From positions 1 to 37,662 of the forward strand of contig QXWW01000037.1 in the NCBI GenBank assembly GCA_009911185.1: DNA of 37,662 nucleotides, given 5' to 3'. Every line of letters starts with the position of its first letter. The stretch's first letter is position 1. A program made the position numbers and the translations under genes. The notes below the pieces were generated by a model. That model searched no databases. It had not been told where the DNA came from and saw nothing but the letters and a program-made list of their open reading frames with translations. This document shows positions 16,393 to 23,565 of this stretch, in pieces. Source of the DNA: Lachnospiraceae bacterium. GTDB lineage: Bacteria; Bacillota; Clostridia; Lachnospirales; Lachnospiraceae.

Positions 16393-16452
16393 CTAGTACA
16401 GCGAAAATTAAGACAAGTTTAACGTAAAGTTACTTAATATTCGCTGTACTAG
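16393..16452 (+). repeat. hairpin repeat D after hemB
   Basis: CTAGTACAGCGAA (16393-16405) pairs perfectly with TTCGCTGTACTAG (16440-16452). Inside are ATTAAG/CTTAAT and an apical TTAACGTAAAGTTA. The apical CG(C)TAAAG core resembles the loop of copies A and B, but the outer arms are unrelated. It begins two bases after the hemB stop. There is no T tract, so it is not an ordinary terminator. Confidence 0.6.
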
Positions 16453-16478
16453 GCAGGCATTGGAGAGGAAGGATAAGA

Positions 16479-17762
16479 ATGACAAAATCAGAACAATTAT
16501 TTCAGGAAGCAGTACAGGTGATTCCGGGCGGTGTCAATTCTCCGGTACGTGCATTCCAGTCGATAGGAGGAACGCCGAGATTTATCAAACGTGCCCAGGG
16601 AGCCTGCCTGTATGATGAAGATGATAACTGCTATATTGATTTTGTAGGTTCCTGGGGGCCTATGATTCTGGGACACAGCCGCAGGGAAGTGTTGGAACGT
16701 GTGCTAAAAGCATGTCAGAGTGGATTGAGCTTTGGCGCAGCGACAGCCGCAGAAGTAGAAATGGCAAAACTGGTCTGCAGTATGGTGCCGTCCATGGAAA
16801 TGGTGCGCATGGTTAATTCCGGCACAGAGGCAGTGATGAGCGCTGTGCGGACAGCAAGAGGATTTACCAGAAGAGAGAAAATCATCAAATTTACAGGCTG
16901 TTACCATGGACATTCCGACGGGCTGCTGGTACAGGCTGGTTCCGGTGCGATGACGGCGGGAGTGCCAGACAGCCTGGGGGTGCCCCGGGGATGTACCAAA
17001 GACACATTGTCAGCAGAATATAATCATCTGGATCATGTGGAAAGTCATTTTCAGCGCTGCGGGGAAGAGATCGCGGCAGTGATTGTGGAGCCTGTGGCGG
17101 CAAATATGGGAGTAGTGCCTCCAGCACCAGGTTTTCTGGAAGGGCTGCGGAAGCTTTGTGATACGTATGGTGCGCTGCTGATCTTTGATGAAGTGATTAC
17201 CGGGTTTCGGCTGGCGGCTGGCGGCGCTCAGGAATACTATGGAGTAATGCCTGACCTCACTACGCTGGGAAAGATTATCGGCGGGGGAATGCCTGTGGGG
17301 GCTTACGGAGGCAGGCGGGAGATTATGGAGATGGTCGCTCCTCTGGGAGGCGTCTATCAGGCAGGTACATTAAGCGGGAACCCTGTTGCCATGGCGGCAG
17401 GGCTGGCGCAGCTTACGTTATTAAAGGAACATCCAAACTATTATCAGGAACTCAATCAGAAGGCAGATTGGTTCTATGGAAAGATGAGAGGACTGGTGGA
17501 AAAGGAAGCTCTGCCCTGCCAGGTGAACCAGGCGGGTTCTTTGGGGTGCCTGTATTTTACGAAACAGAAGGTAGTGGATTACCAGAGCGCCAAAACTTCT
17601 GATACCCGGGCTTTTGCAGAGTATTGCAATTACATGCTGGGACAGGGAATTTATCTTGCGCCGTCGCAATTTGAAGCCATGTTCCTGTCTCTGGCGCATA
17701 CGGAAGAAATGATGGAACGTGTTTTACAGGACATGCTTACTTTTTTCTTACAAAAAGTTTAA
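16479..17762 (+). CDS. hemL: glutamate-1-semialdehyde 2,1-aminomutase
   Basis: This 427-residue PLP enzyme converts glutamate-1-semialdehyde to 5-aminolevulinate, the step after HemA. The N-terminus IPGGVNSPVRAF is diagnostic, MVNSGTEAVMSAVR binds the cofactor phosphate, FDEVITGFR (236-244) holds the conserved Asp, and the PLP lysine is Lys265 in TTLGKIIGGGMPVGAYGG. The length is standard. The SD is GAGAGGAAGG before the ATG. It closes the tetrapyrrole cluster and is followed by an AT-rich hairpin. Confidence 0.96.
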   Translation: MTKSEQLFQEAVQVIPGGVNSPVRAFQSIGGTPRFIKRAQGACLYDEDDNCYIDFVGSWGPMILGHSRREVLERVLKACQSGLSFGAATAAEVEMAKLVCSMVPSMEMVRMVNSGTEAVMSAVRTARGFTRREKIIKFTGCYHGHSDGLLVQAGSGAMTAGVPDSLGVPRGCTKDTLSAEYNHLDHVESHFQRCGEEIAAVIVEPVAANMGVVPPAPGFLEGLRKLCDTYGALLIFDEVITGFRLAAGGAQEYYGVMPDLTTLGKIIGGGMPVGAYGGRREIMEMVAPLGGVYQAGTLSGNPVAMAAGLAQLTLLKEHPNYYQELNQKADWFYGKMRGLVEKEALPCQVNQAGSLGCLYFTKQKVVDYQSAKTSDTRAFAEYCNYMLGQGIYLAPSQFEAMFLSLAHTEEMMERVLQDMLTFFLQKV

Positions 17763-17782
17763 AGAAATTTAATTTCTTTTTT
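17761..17782 (+). terminator. weak AT-rich terminator after hemL
   Basis: AAAGAAAT pairs perfectly with ATTTCTTT across three bases, followed by further T residues. It overlaps the hemL stop. The stem has little GC, so termination is probably partial. Confidence 0.45.
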
Positions 17783-17794
17783 GTGAAAAAGGTG

Positions 17795-17800
17795 TATACT
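17795..17800 (+). promoter_or_regulatory. possible -10 element of the amidase gene
   Basis: TATACT preceded by GTG lies 49 bases before the chosen GTG start and just after the hemL hairpin. No good -35 hexamer is present at the right distance, so this is only a suggestion. It does favour starting translation at 17849 rather than 17783. Confidence 0.3.
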
Positions 17801-17848
17801 GAAATTGATAAAAGCGGAAATAGACCACAAAAGAACGGAGAGATTACA

Positions 17849-18637
17849 GTGACCAGGGAAGAGAGAAAACGCCGGGAAGCATTTATGACAAGAAAACAGC
17901 GCAGAAAGAGACAAAGAACGATTCAGATGATAAGAAGATGCGCCCTGTCCTTAGTGGGTGTTTTGCTGATTGTGTTTGTGATTACTAAGATATTTCAGAA
18001 GGATGAAAGTCCCCAGGCAGTACAGGCGGAAAAGAATAACGCAAAGCTGCAGAGCGTTCAGAGTCAGGAGGAAAAGAAGGAAGAAGGCTTTCAGCAAAAG
18101 GTGATTGAAAAGGCGCCAGATTATCAGGTGGATCTGCTGACGCCCAATCCCTATTCCAGGCCGCAGATGGCGCTGGAAGAGGTCAAAGGAATCGTGGTTC
18201 ATTATACTGCAAATCCAGGGACGACAGCGGCTCAGAACCGCAGTTATTTTGAAGGGTTAAAGGACATGCAGAAGACGAAGGCCAGCAGCCATTTTGTGGT
18301 GGGAATAGAAGGGGAAATTGTGCAGTGTATTCCCAGTTCGGAGATATCTTATGCTTCCAATGACCGTAATGCAGACACGTTGTCCATTGAATGCTGCCAC
18401 AAGGACGAGACAGGGCAGTTTACCCAGGAGACATATGATTCTCTGGTAGAATTGACAGCCTGGCTTTGTGGGAAGTTTAACCTTCCCGTAGAGAATGTGA
18501 TTCGTCATTATGATGTCACGGGTAAAGAGTGTCCTATTTATTACGTGGAGAATGAGGATGCGTGGGAGCGGTTTAAAGAGGATGTGCAGAAGTATCTGGA
18601 TACCAATGGAACAGAGAGAAAACCGGAAATGTCTTAA
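17849..18637 (+). CDS. membrane-anchored N-acetylmuramoyl-L-alanine amidase
   Basis: This 262-residue protein has a very basic N-terminus, one membrane helix (about residues 26-45, ALSLVGVLLIVFVI) and a spacer rich in Q, E and K. An Amidase_2/PGRP domain from about 105 to the end cleaves the lactyl-peptide bond in peptidoglycan. Zinc ligands are visible as His in VVHYTANPGT, His in IRHYDVTGKECP and the Cys of that motif; SSHFVVGIEGEIVQCIP is the usual core strand. GTG at 17849 is chosen because CGGAG lies 8 bases upstream; the longer frame from GTG 17783 has no SD. It likely acts outside the cell in wall turnover or sporulation. Confidence 0.85.
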   Translation: MTREERKRREAFMTRKQRRKRQRTIQMIRRCALSLVGVLLIVFVITKIFQKDESPQAVQAEKNNAKLQSVQSQEEKKEEGFQQKVIEKAPDYQVDLLTPNPYSRPQMALEEVKGIVVHYTANPGTTAAQNRSYFEGLKDMQKTKASSHFVVGIEGEIVQCIPSSEISYASNDRNADTLSIECCHKDETGQFTQETYDSLVELTAWLCGKFNLPVENVIRHYDVTGKECPIYYVENEDAWERFKEDVQKYLDTNGTERKPEMS

Positions 18638-18679
18638 AAGAAAGATGACTTCCAATATTATTTCATAGAAATGTAAAAG

Positions 18680-18716
18680 AACTGGCAGAGTTGGTGCAAA
18701 TTCTGGCCAGTTTTTT
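18680..18716 (+). terminator. intrinsic terminator after the amidase gene
   Basis: AACTGGC pairs with GCCAGTT, with an inner AGA/TCT pairing across the loop, and is followed by TTTTTTCTTC. It is a strong rho-independent terminator about 40 bases past the stop codon. Confidence 0.8.
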
Positions 18717-18720
18717 CTTC

Positions 18721-18770
18721 TATTGGGAAAGACATTTCCACATTAAAGCATGAAAGTATCTTCCCTATGA
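18721..18770 (+). repeat. structured intergenic repeat, copy C (single hairpin)
   Basis: ATTGGGAAAGA pairs with TCTTCCCTAT (one bulge) around an apical CCACATTAAAGCATGAAA. The apex aligns with TCACGCTAAAGYGTGAA of copies A and B (YCACRYTAAAG). Only the first module is present here. It starts five bases after the terminator T tract. Confidence 0.6.
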
Positions 18771-18773
18771 GGT

Positions 18774-18905
18774 TTAGGATGTCAGAAGGTATGAATTTTC
18801 CCTGCAGACCAATTTTTTCAGTCTTGGGTCACAATATCTGTCAGCGATGCGCTGCACCGTCTCAGGATCTTGCGGCACATATTTTGAAAAGATTTGCTTT
18901 GCCAT
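18774..18905 (-). pseudogene. possible small gene remnant, unknown
   Basis: On the minus strand an ATG at 18905 opens 43 codons with protein-like composition, starting MAKQIFSKYVPQDPE and ending with a TAA at 18774-18776 beside hairpin copy C. There is no SD upstream, and the same frame is stopped shortly before the ATG. It may be the tail of a decayed gene. I recognise no family, and chance cannot be excluded. The rest of the 18906-19001 stretch shows nothing I can support. Confidence 0.25.
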
Positions 18906-19001
18906 AAAAATGAACTTTTTGACGCCCTAAGCCAAAAGATAAAAGCTCTCCGGGCAGGGTACAAACTTGCCGTTTTTTTATTTCGATATAAATACTACTA
19001 C

Positions 19002-19076
19002 TCCATTCAGCCAGAAATGAAACGCGTGAACTACTTGTTTTGCACCATTGCATTGTTGAAATTTCCAGACGATGCC
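19002..19076 (+). repeat. 75-base dispersed repeat, copy 1
   Basis: This stretch matches the reverse complement of 22671-22745 over about 75 bases with a modest number of substitutions; the core ATTTCCAGACGATGCC and ACTTGTTTTGCAC are identical. It is therefore one arm of an inverted pair enclosing about 3.6 kb. On the minus strand both copies can be read as ending SGNFN-A-VQNK-stop, which may be the tail of a vanished element protein. Confidence 0.65.
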
Positions 19077-19253
19077 ATGGCGTCGCCGTCGAAGTTTTGC
19101 CCGGAACTGGCACGAACCATGCAGCCCATAAGTCTAAGTTCTAACTGGATGAAACACTGCGGCTATTGTCAAATCGAAGATTATGAAGTAAAATGAAAGC
19201 GCTTGCAATTTCGACGGTTAATTTGGACACACGAATATAGAATAGGGGAAATC

Positions 19254-20735
19254 ATGATAAAACAAATATACGAAGAATTAAAAATGAATCGGGAGCTGAG
19301 AAAAAATCTCATTGCTTTGAAACAGGAATTAAAGGACGAAAAGGCAAGAGAGGAACTGCTCTCTGTCCTTCGGGGAAATTACAGTGTTTTGACTGACTTA
19401 TTGAAGGATTCTGAACCAAAGGTACGGAAAAATGCGGCGTTGGTTCTGGGCAGACTGAAACAGGCTGAGAATGCGGCTTTGTTATATGAAGCTTATGAGA
19501 GAGAGACGCAGCTTTTTGTAAAGAGTAATTATCTCAAAGCGCTTGCGGAGTTAAATGATCTCCCCTGTATGCCCAAACTAAGGCAGCGCCTCAGGGAATT
19601 GGAAACGTATCATCCCAGCGTGGAAGAAGAGAAGCACATACGGGAAGAACTGGCGGCTTTGAGGAAGCTGACCGGCAAAAGTGATTCTCATAAAAGGCAT
19701 ATATTTCAGGGGTATGATAATACCTGGGAGGTGATTCTTTCCACGGGAAGGAAGTACCAGCATATTACGGCAGAGCAGATCAGGGGCGGAGAAGTTAAGA
19801 TTTTGAAAAACGGAGTACACCTGATTACCAGCCATATTAAGCCTGTTTTGATGATTCCTACTTATAGGGAGCTGCTATTTCCATTGAATATTCGTAAGAT
19901 TTCCGAAGAACCCCAGGAAGCGGCTGAGATGCTTGCTGGTTCCAATTTGCCGGAACTTCTGCAGAAGGCACATAAGACAGAAGATGATTTCTATTTTCGC
20001 CTGGAGCTGCAAAGTTCGAAAACTCTGAAACAACGCAGTATTTTTACGAAAAAGTGTGCTTTTGCATTAGAACAGAAAACGAACGGAAAACTGAAAAATT
20101 CTGCTTCCGATTATGAATTAGAGATTCGTTTGCTGGAGAATAGGGAAGGAAAATTTCTCCCTTTGGTGAAGCTGTATACCTTTGAAGAACAGCGTTTTTC
20201 TTATCGGAAACATGTGGTGGCTTCCTCTATAAGACCGGAACAGGCGGCATTGATTGTAAGACTGGCGAAGCCTTATCTGAGTGAAGCGGCACAGATTCTG
20301 GACCCTTTCTGCGGAGTGGGGACTATGCTGATTGAACGGGACCGCGTATGCCCGGCAAGAAGGATGTATGGGGTTGACATATTTGGAGAAGCCGTTGTAA
20401 AGGCAAGAGAGAATACCAGGCTTGCAGACAGGGAAATTTATTACATTAACCGGGATTTTTTTGAGTTTTCCCATAAATCTCTTTTCGATGAGATTATTAC
20501 CAATATGCCGGAGCGCGGGAAGAAATCCAAAGAAGAACTTGACAAGCTGTATAAACTGTTTTTTGAGAAAGCAGGCGAGATCTTAAAGAAAACGGGGAAA
20601 ATAATTCTCTATTCCAATGAAATGAATTTTGTAAAAAAGCAGCTTCGTCTGCATAAAAGTTTCAGACTCTGCCAGGAATACAGCATGGATGAAAGAGATA
20701 TTTATTATTTGTTTATAATTGAGAAAACCGTATAA
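19254..20735 (+). CDS. RNA methyltransferase with N-terminal HEAT-like repeats (THUMP/UPF0020 type)
   Basis: This 493-residue protein has an N-terminal helical region (about 30-150) with HEAT-like units, for example LLKDSEPKVRKNAALVLGRL, and a central region resembling the THUMP-associated part of TrmN/RlmL-type enzymes. A class I SAM methyltransferase domain starts around 330, with DPFCGVGTMLIERD at about 350 binding SAM and YGVDIF next. The catalytic (N/D)PP(Y/F) site is replaced by NMPERG at about 417, as in Trm14/TrmN relatives that use N-x-P. The ATG at 19254 follows AGGGGA; an upstream TTG at 19203 lacks an SD. The target nucleotide is not deducible. Confidence 0.8.
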   Translation: MIKQIYEELKMNRELRKNLIALKQELKDEKAREELLSVLRGNYSVLTDLLKDSEPKVRKNAALVLGRLKQAENAALLYEAYERETQLFVKSNYLKALAELNDLPCMPKLRQRLRELETYHPSVEEEKHIREELAALRKLTGKSDSHKRHIFQGYDNTWEVILSTGRKYQHITAEQIRGGEVKILKNGVHLITSHIKPVLMIPTYRELLFPLNIRKISEEPQEAAEMLAGSNLPELLQKAHKTEDDFYFRLELQSSKTLKQRSIFTKKCAFALEQKTNGKLKNSASDYELEIRLLENREGKFLPLVKLYTFEEQRFSYRKHVVASSIRPEQAALIVRLAKPYLSEAAQILDPFCGVGTMLIERDRVCPARRMYGVDIFGEAVVKARENTRLADREIYYINRDFFEFSHKSLFDEIITNMPERGKKSKEELDKLYKLFFEKAGEILKKTGKIILYSNEMNFVKKQLRLHKSFRLCQEYSMDERDIYYLFIIEKTV

Positions 20736-20838
20736 CATCCGAAACGGATACCCTGTCAGGCGATGAGGGAAGCTGATATCTGATTTATGAACCTGTAGTA
20801 TGGTTGGCGTTGGAATATGAAAAAATTAAAAAAAATTA

Positions 20839-20867
20839 TTGACAATTGTGTAGAAATTTGTTATTAT
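20839..20867 (+). promoter_or_regulatory. promoter of tRNA-Leu(AAG)
   Basis: TTGACA (20839-20844) and TATTAT (20862-20867) are spaced by exactly 17 bases. Transcription would begin around 20874, about 34 bases before the tRNA. This is a near-consensus sigma-A promoter. Confidence 0.8.
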
Positions 20868-20907
20868 ATTAAAGTCGTTGAGACAGCTTGACAATTTTTA
20901 TTTGTCT

Positions 20908-20991
20908 GCGGAAGTGCTGGAATTGGCAGACAGGCAAGACTAAGGATCTTGTGTCTGTATAGACGTGTGGGTTCAAGTCCCATCTTCCGCA
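20908..20991 (+). tRNA. tRNA-Leu, anticodon AAG
   Basis: The 84-base cloverleaf has acceptor stem GCGGAAG/CTTCCGC plus discriminator A, a long variable arm typical of leucine tRNAs, and the T-loop GGGTTCAAGTCCC. The anticodon arm is CAAGA-CTAAGGA-TCTTG, which places AAG at positions 34-36, reading CUU and, if A34 becomes inosine, CUC/CUA. The 3' CCA is not encoded. A34 leucine tRNAs are uncommon in bacteria. The cloverleaf is certain; the anticodon follows from the 7-base loop. Confidence 0.92.
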
Positions 20992-20996
20992 TTATC

Positions 20997-21040
20997 TGGC
21001 GTGAAATCGAACTGTGATGGTTTGGGTTTCGCGCCATTTT
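20997..21040 (+). terminator. intrinsic terminator after tRNA-Leu(AAG)
   Basis: TGGCGTGAAATC pairs along 12 positions with GGTTTCGCGCCA, using two G-T pairs, and is followed by TTTT. It starts six bases after the tRNA. Confidence 0.75.
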
Positions 21041-21110
21041 GTATAGCAGGTAAAAGTTTTCATTTATGAGAACGTGCAATATCCAAAACTTCTGTCCATA
21101 GGAAAGTTGA

Positions 21111-21307
21111 TTAGTCATAATATTTTCGAGTTGCAGCAAAACCTTCATCTTCCGCAAACATTCTGAATTCTTCCTTTGTTAATACCCTTTTTCTTAGTTT
21201 GGTTCTTGTGTGAACATACAGGATACGGAATAAATATTGTTAATGGAAGAATTCTGTTTGTAGAATGAGTGCATAAACTCAGATAATTTAAACGTAAGCG
21301 GATTCAT
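21111..21307 (-). pseudogene. small minus-strand gene with a frameshift, unknown
   Basis: On the minus strand an ATG at 21307 opens MNPLTFKLSEFMHSFYKQ and continues to FTQEPN-stop. A second frame continues LRKRVLTKEEFRMFAEDEGF and then AATRKYYD to a TAA at 21111-21113. Restoring one base in a short A run (T on the plus strand, near 21199-21201) would join them as QEPKLRKRV, giving about 65 residues. The tail is clearly protein-like, but I recognise no family. The promoter would have to lie in the 21308-21410 gap, in which I see nothing definite. Confidence 0.5.
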
Positions 21308-21466
21308 TTCTTTCTAAAATCATACTCAATATGCCCCAAAAGCGGCAACTTTGTTAGAATGCGTCCAAATCTGTTTTCTTGGCGGGAAAACGTGTGTGAT
21401 TTCTTAAGAGAGATATGATATAATCAAATTGACAGGTAAAATTTGTTGTAAAAATGAGAGGTATCT

Positions 21467-22207
21467 ATGAATTTCTTATGCTTTGGAAATAAAAATAATA
21501 AGTCAATTCTTTTTATTCATGGAATGGCTTCTACAGCAAAGCTTTGTTATGAACCAATTTTAAAACAATTAGCAGATTATTATGTGATATTGGCGGAAGT
21601 GGATGGTCACAGCGAACAAACAAAGGAACTTATCAGCCTTGAGGAGAATTGTGACGAAATAGAAGATTATATCATAAATAATCTGTCCGGTAATTTATAC
21701 TGTTTATCAGGTTTTTCTATGGGAGCAACAATGGCAGTGGAAATTATAGGAAGAGGAAATGTCAATGTTACGAAAACGCATTTGGACGCGGCATTTTTGA
21801 TAAAAATGGGATTGTTGACGAAACCATATACCTATATTTTCTGTAAAGCTATAAAGCGAATGCAAACAGGAAAAGCAATTCCTAAATTTATAATGGATGC
21901 AGTTATGGGAAAAGACAACAATAGTGTTAGAGAAATGCTTTATTTACCAATTACTTCCGGTACGATAAAAAACGCTTGTGAATTTGTATACAAATATAAT
22001 ATTCCTGAAAAGATAAGAAATTATAGAGGAACGGTTCTGTTCTGGAGAGGTTCCAATGAGCCGTATCCAGAGAAAAGCGTGGACTTATTAAAAAAATATC
22101 TGCCTGACTTAATTGATATTGAGATTGAAAATATGGGCCATGGTCAGTATTTGCACGAACATAGCGACGAGTATGCAGGAAAACTGATTGAATATTTGCA
22201 GAACTGA
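21467..22207 (+). CDS. alpha/beta hydrolase
   Basis: This 246-residue soluble hydrolase starts with a short strand followed by the oxyanion-hole motif FIHGMAS (17-23). The nucleophile is Ser84 in SGFSMGA, and the C-terminal MGHGQYLHEH supplies the catalytic histidine near residue 224. FWRGSNEPYPEKS before it is the usual position of the acid-bearing loop. The SD is GAGAGG about 5 bases before the ATG. The gene is visibly AT-richer than its neighbours and lies between decayed elements, suggesting acquisition. A TATAAT at 21419-21424 may be its -10. The substrate is unknown. Confidence 0.85.
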   Translation: MNFLCFGNKNNKSILFIHGMASTAKLCYEPILKQLADYYVILAEVDGHSEQTKELISLEENCDEIEDYIINNLSGNLYCLSGFSMGATMAVEIIGRGNVNVTKTHLDAAFLIKMGLLTKPYTYIFCKAIKRMQTGKAIPKFIMDAVMGKDNNSVREMLYLPITSGTIKNACEFVYKYNIPEKIRNYRGTVLFWRGSNEPYPEKSVDLLKKYLPDLIDIEIENMGHGQYLHEHSDEYAGKLIEYLQN

Positions 22208-22305
22208 TGTTCTTTAGCGTTTCTGGCAGATTATAAAATTAGTAACTGACACAATCAGAATAACGGTATATAATGATACTATTATCTGAAAGAGAGATTA
22301 TCATT

Positions 22306-22586
22306 ATGTCAAGAAAAGCTTCTGTACCAATACTTCATGAGGGGGATCATGAATATCTCCGTTCGTTAATCAAACAGCGGACTATGCAGGCGTAGAGTGT
22401 AATCCGTCCCCACATTCTGCTGGATAAGGCAGACGGCATTCCTGTCCGGGATATTGCCAGTTTCTATGGCCTCAGCACAGACACCGTCAGGCTCTGTTTC
22501 GATAAATATAAAAAAGGCGACATAGACCGCACTCCTTGATAAACCGCGTAAAGGACGCCCTGCTGAGATTACAGATGACGCTGTTT
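22306..22586 (+). pseudogene. IS630-family transposase N-terminal remnant
   Basis: The reading frame begins MSRKASVPILHEGDHEYLRS, continues with a helix-turn-helix region (GIPVRDIASFYGLSTDTVRL) and then DKPRKGRPAEITDDAV, matching the start of IS630-type transposases. An in-frame TAG interrupts it at 22393-22395, a frameshift lies near 22530, and the match ends around 22586, so the DDE catalytic domain is absent. It is a dead fragment. No flanking inverted repeats or target duplication are evident. Between 22208 and 22305 I see nothing else. Confidence 0.75.
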
Positions 22587-22670
22587 TAGTGTCCGGACCA
22601 CCTGACGCTTGGATAAATTGCGAAGAATAAATTTTCAGTCTGCAAGGCAGATTTCTGACGGCGTGGCGGC

Positions 22671-22745
22671 GGCATCGTCTGGAAATTTCAACGATGCAAT
22701 AGTGCAAAACAAGTAATTCACAAGTCTGATTTCTGGCCGGATGGA
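22671..22745 (-). repeat. 75-base dispersed repeat, copy 2 (inverted)
   Basis: This is the reverse-oriented partner of 19002-19076. It lies just downstream of the transposase remnant and ends about 34 bases before the exonuclease III start. The pairing of both copies with decayed sequence suggests they derive from the same mobile or repetitive element. Confidence 0.65.
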
Positions 22746-22778
22746 ACGCTGGATTCCCGGTAAAATGAAAGGAGAGAT

Positions 22779-23543
22779 ATGACGATGAAATTTATTTCAT
22801 GGAATGTAAATGGTTTACGCGCCTGCGTGCAGAAAGGATTTCTGGATTTTTTTCGGGAATCGGACGCGGATTTTTTCTGCGTGCAGGAGACGAAACTTCA
22901 GGAAGGGCAGATTACTCTCGAACTTCCTGAAGGGTATTATGATTATTGGAATTATGCAGAAAAAAAAGGATATTCCGGAACGGCAGTATTTACCAGGAAT
23001 AAACCTCTGCAAACCGCTTATGGAATAGGCATAGAGGAGCATGACAGGGAGGGAAGAGTTATTACACTCGAATATGAAGGTTTCTATCTGGTGACCTGCT
23101 ATACGCCCAATTCACAGAGCGGGCTGGCAAGACTTGCATACCGTATGAAATGGGAAGATGCGTTTTTAAGCTATTTGGATAGATTAAAGAAGAAAAAACC
23201 GGTGGTTTTCTGCGGGGATTTGAACGTGGCGCATCAGGAAATCGACTTGAAGAATCCGAAAGCGAACCGGAAGAATGCAGGATTTACCGATGAAGAGCGG
23301 GAAAAGTTTTCGGAAATACTAAAACACGGTTATATTGACACGTTCCGGTATCTTTATCCAGATACGGAGCAGGTTTACTCCTGGTGGTCATATCGGTTTA
23401 AGGCAAGAGAAAAGAATGCCGGATGGCGGATTGATTATTTTGTGGTATCGGAGGATTTGAAAGATAAGCTTCAGGATGCCAGAATTTACACAGATGTATA
23501 TGGTTCCGATCATTGTCCGGTAGAACTTGAGATATCCCTTTAA
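22779..23543 (+). CDS. xth: exodeoxyribonuclease III / AP endonuclease
   Basis: This 254-residue DNA repair enzyme of the EEP superfamily cleaves 5' to abasic sites and trims 3' ends. All motifs are present: SWNVNGLRA (7-15), CVQETKLQ with the metal-binding Glu, the active-site Tyr in [17 protein letters not shown] (Asp and Asn), [12 protein letters not shown], and the terminal [12 protein letters not shown] with the catalytic Asp-His. AAAGGAGAG precedes the start. ATG at 22779 and ATG at 22785 are both possible, the latter giving a more typical MKFISWNV N-terminus. Bacillus relatives are called exoA. Confidence 0.94.
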   Translation: MTMKFISWNVNGLRACVQKGFLDFFRESDADFFCVQETKLQEGQITLELPEGYYDYWNYAEKKGYSGTAVFTRNKPLQTAYGIGIEEHDREGRVITLEYEGFYLVTCYTPNSQSGLARLAYRMKWEDAFLSYLDRLKKKKPVVFCGDLNVAHQEIDLKNPKANRKNAGFTDEEREKFSEILKHGYIDTFRYLYPDTEQVYSWWSYRFKAREKNAGWRIDYFVVSEDLKDKLQDARIYTDVYGSDHCPVELEISL

Positions 23544-23565
23544 TGCAAGTGGGAAAGGAAAAGAG

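Noticed and set aside
18894-19196. 100-codon plus-strand frame between the amidase and the methyltransferase genes
   Set aside because: No SD or motif; it spans the dispersed 75-base repeat and reads as decayed sequence.
20981-21156. CATCTTCCGCA at the tRNA 3' end repeated at 21146-21156, suggesting an attachment site
   Set aside because: The match is only 11 bases, encloses no integrase or phage genes, and the second copy lies in a coding remnant.
20864-21157. Minus-strand frame covering the tRNA-Leu(AAG)
   Set aside because: It runs through the tRNA and its promoter. Such frames appear routinely opposite leucine tRNAs and are not genes.
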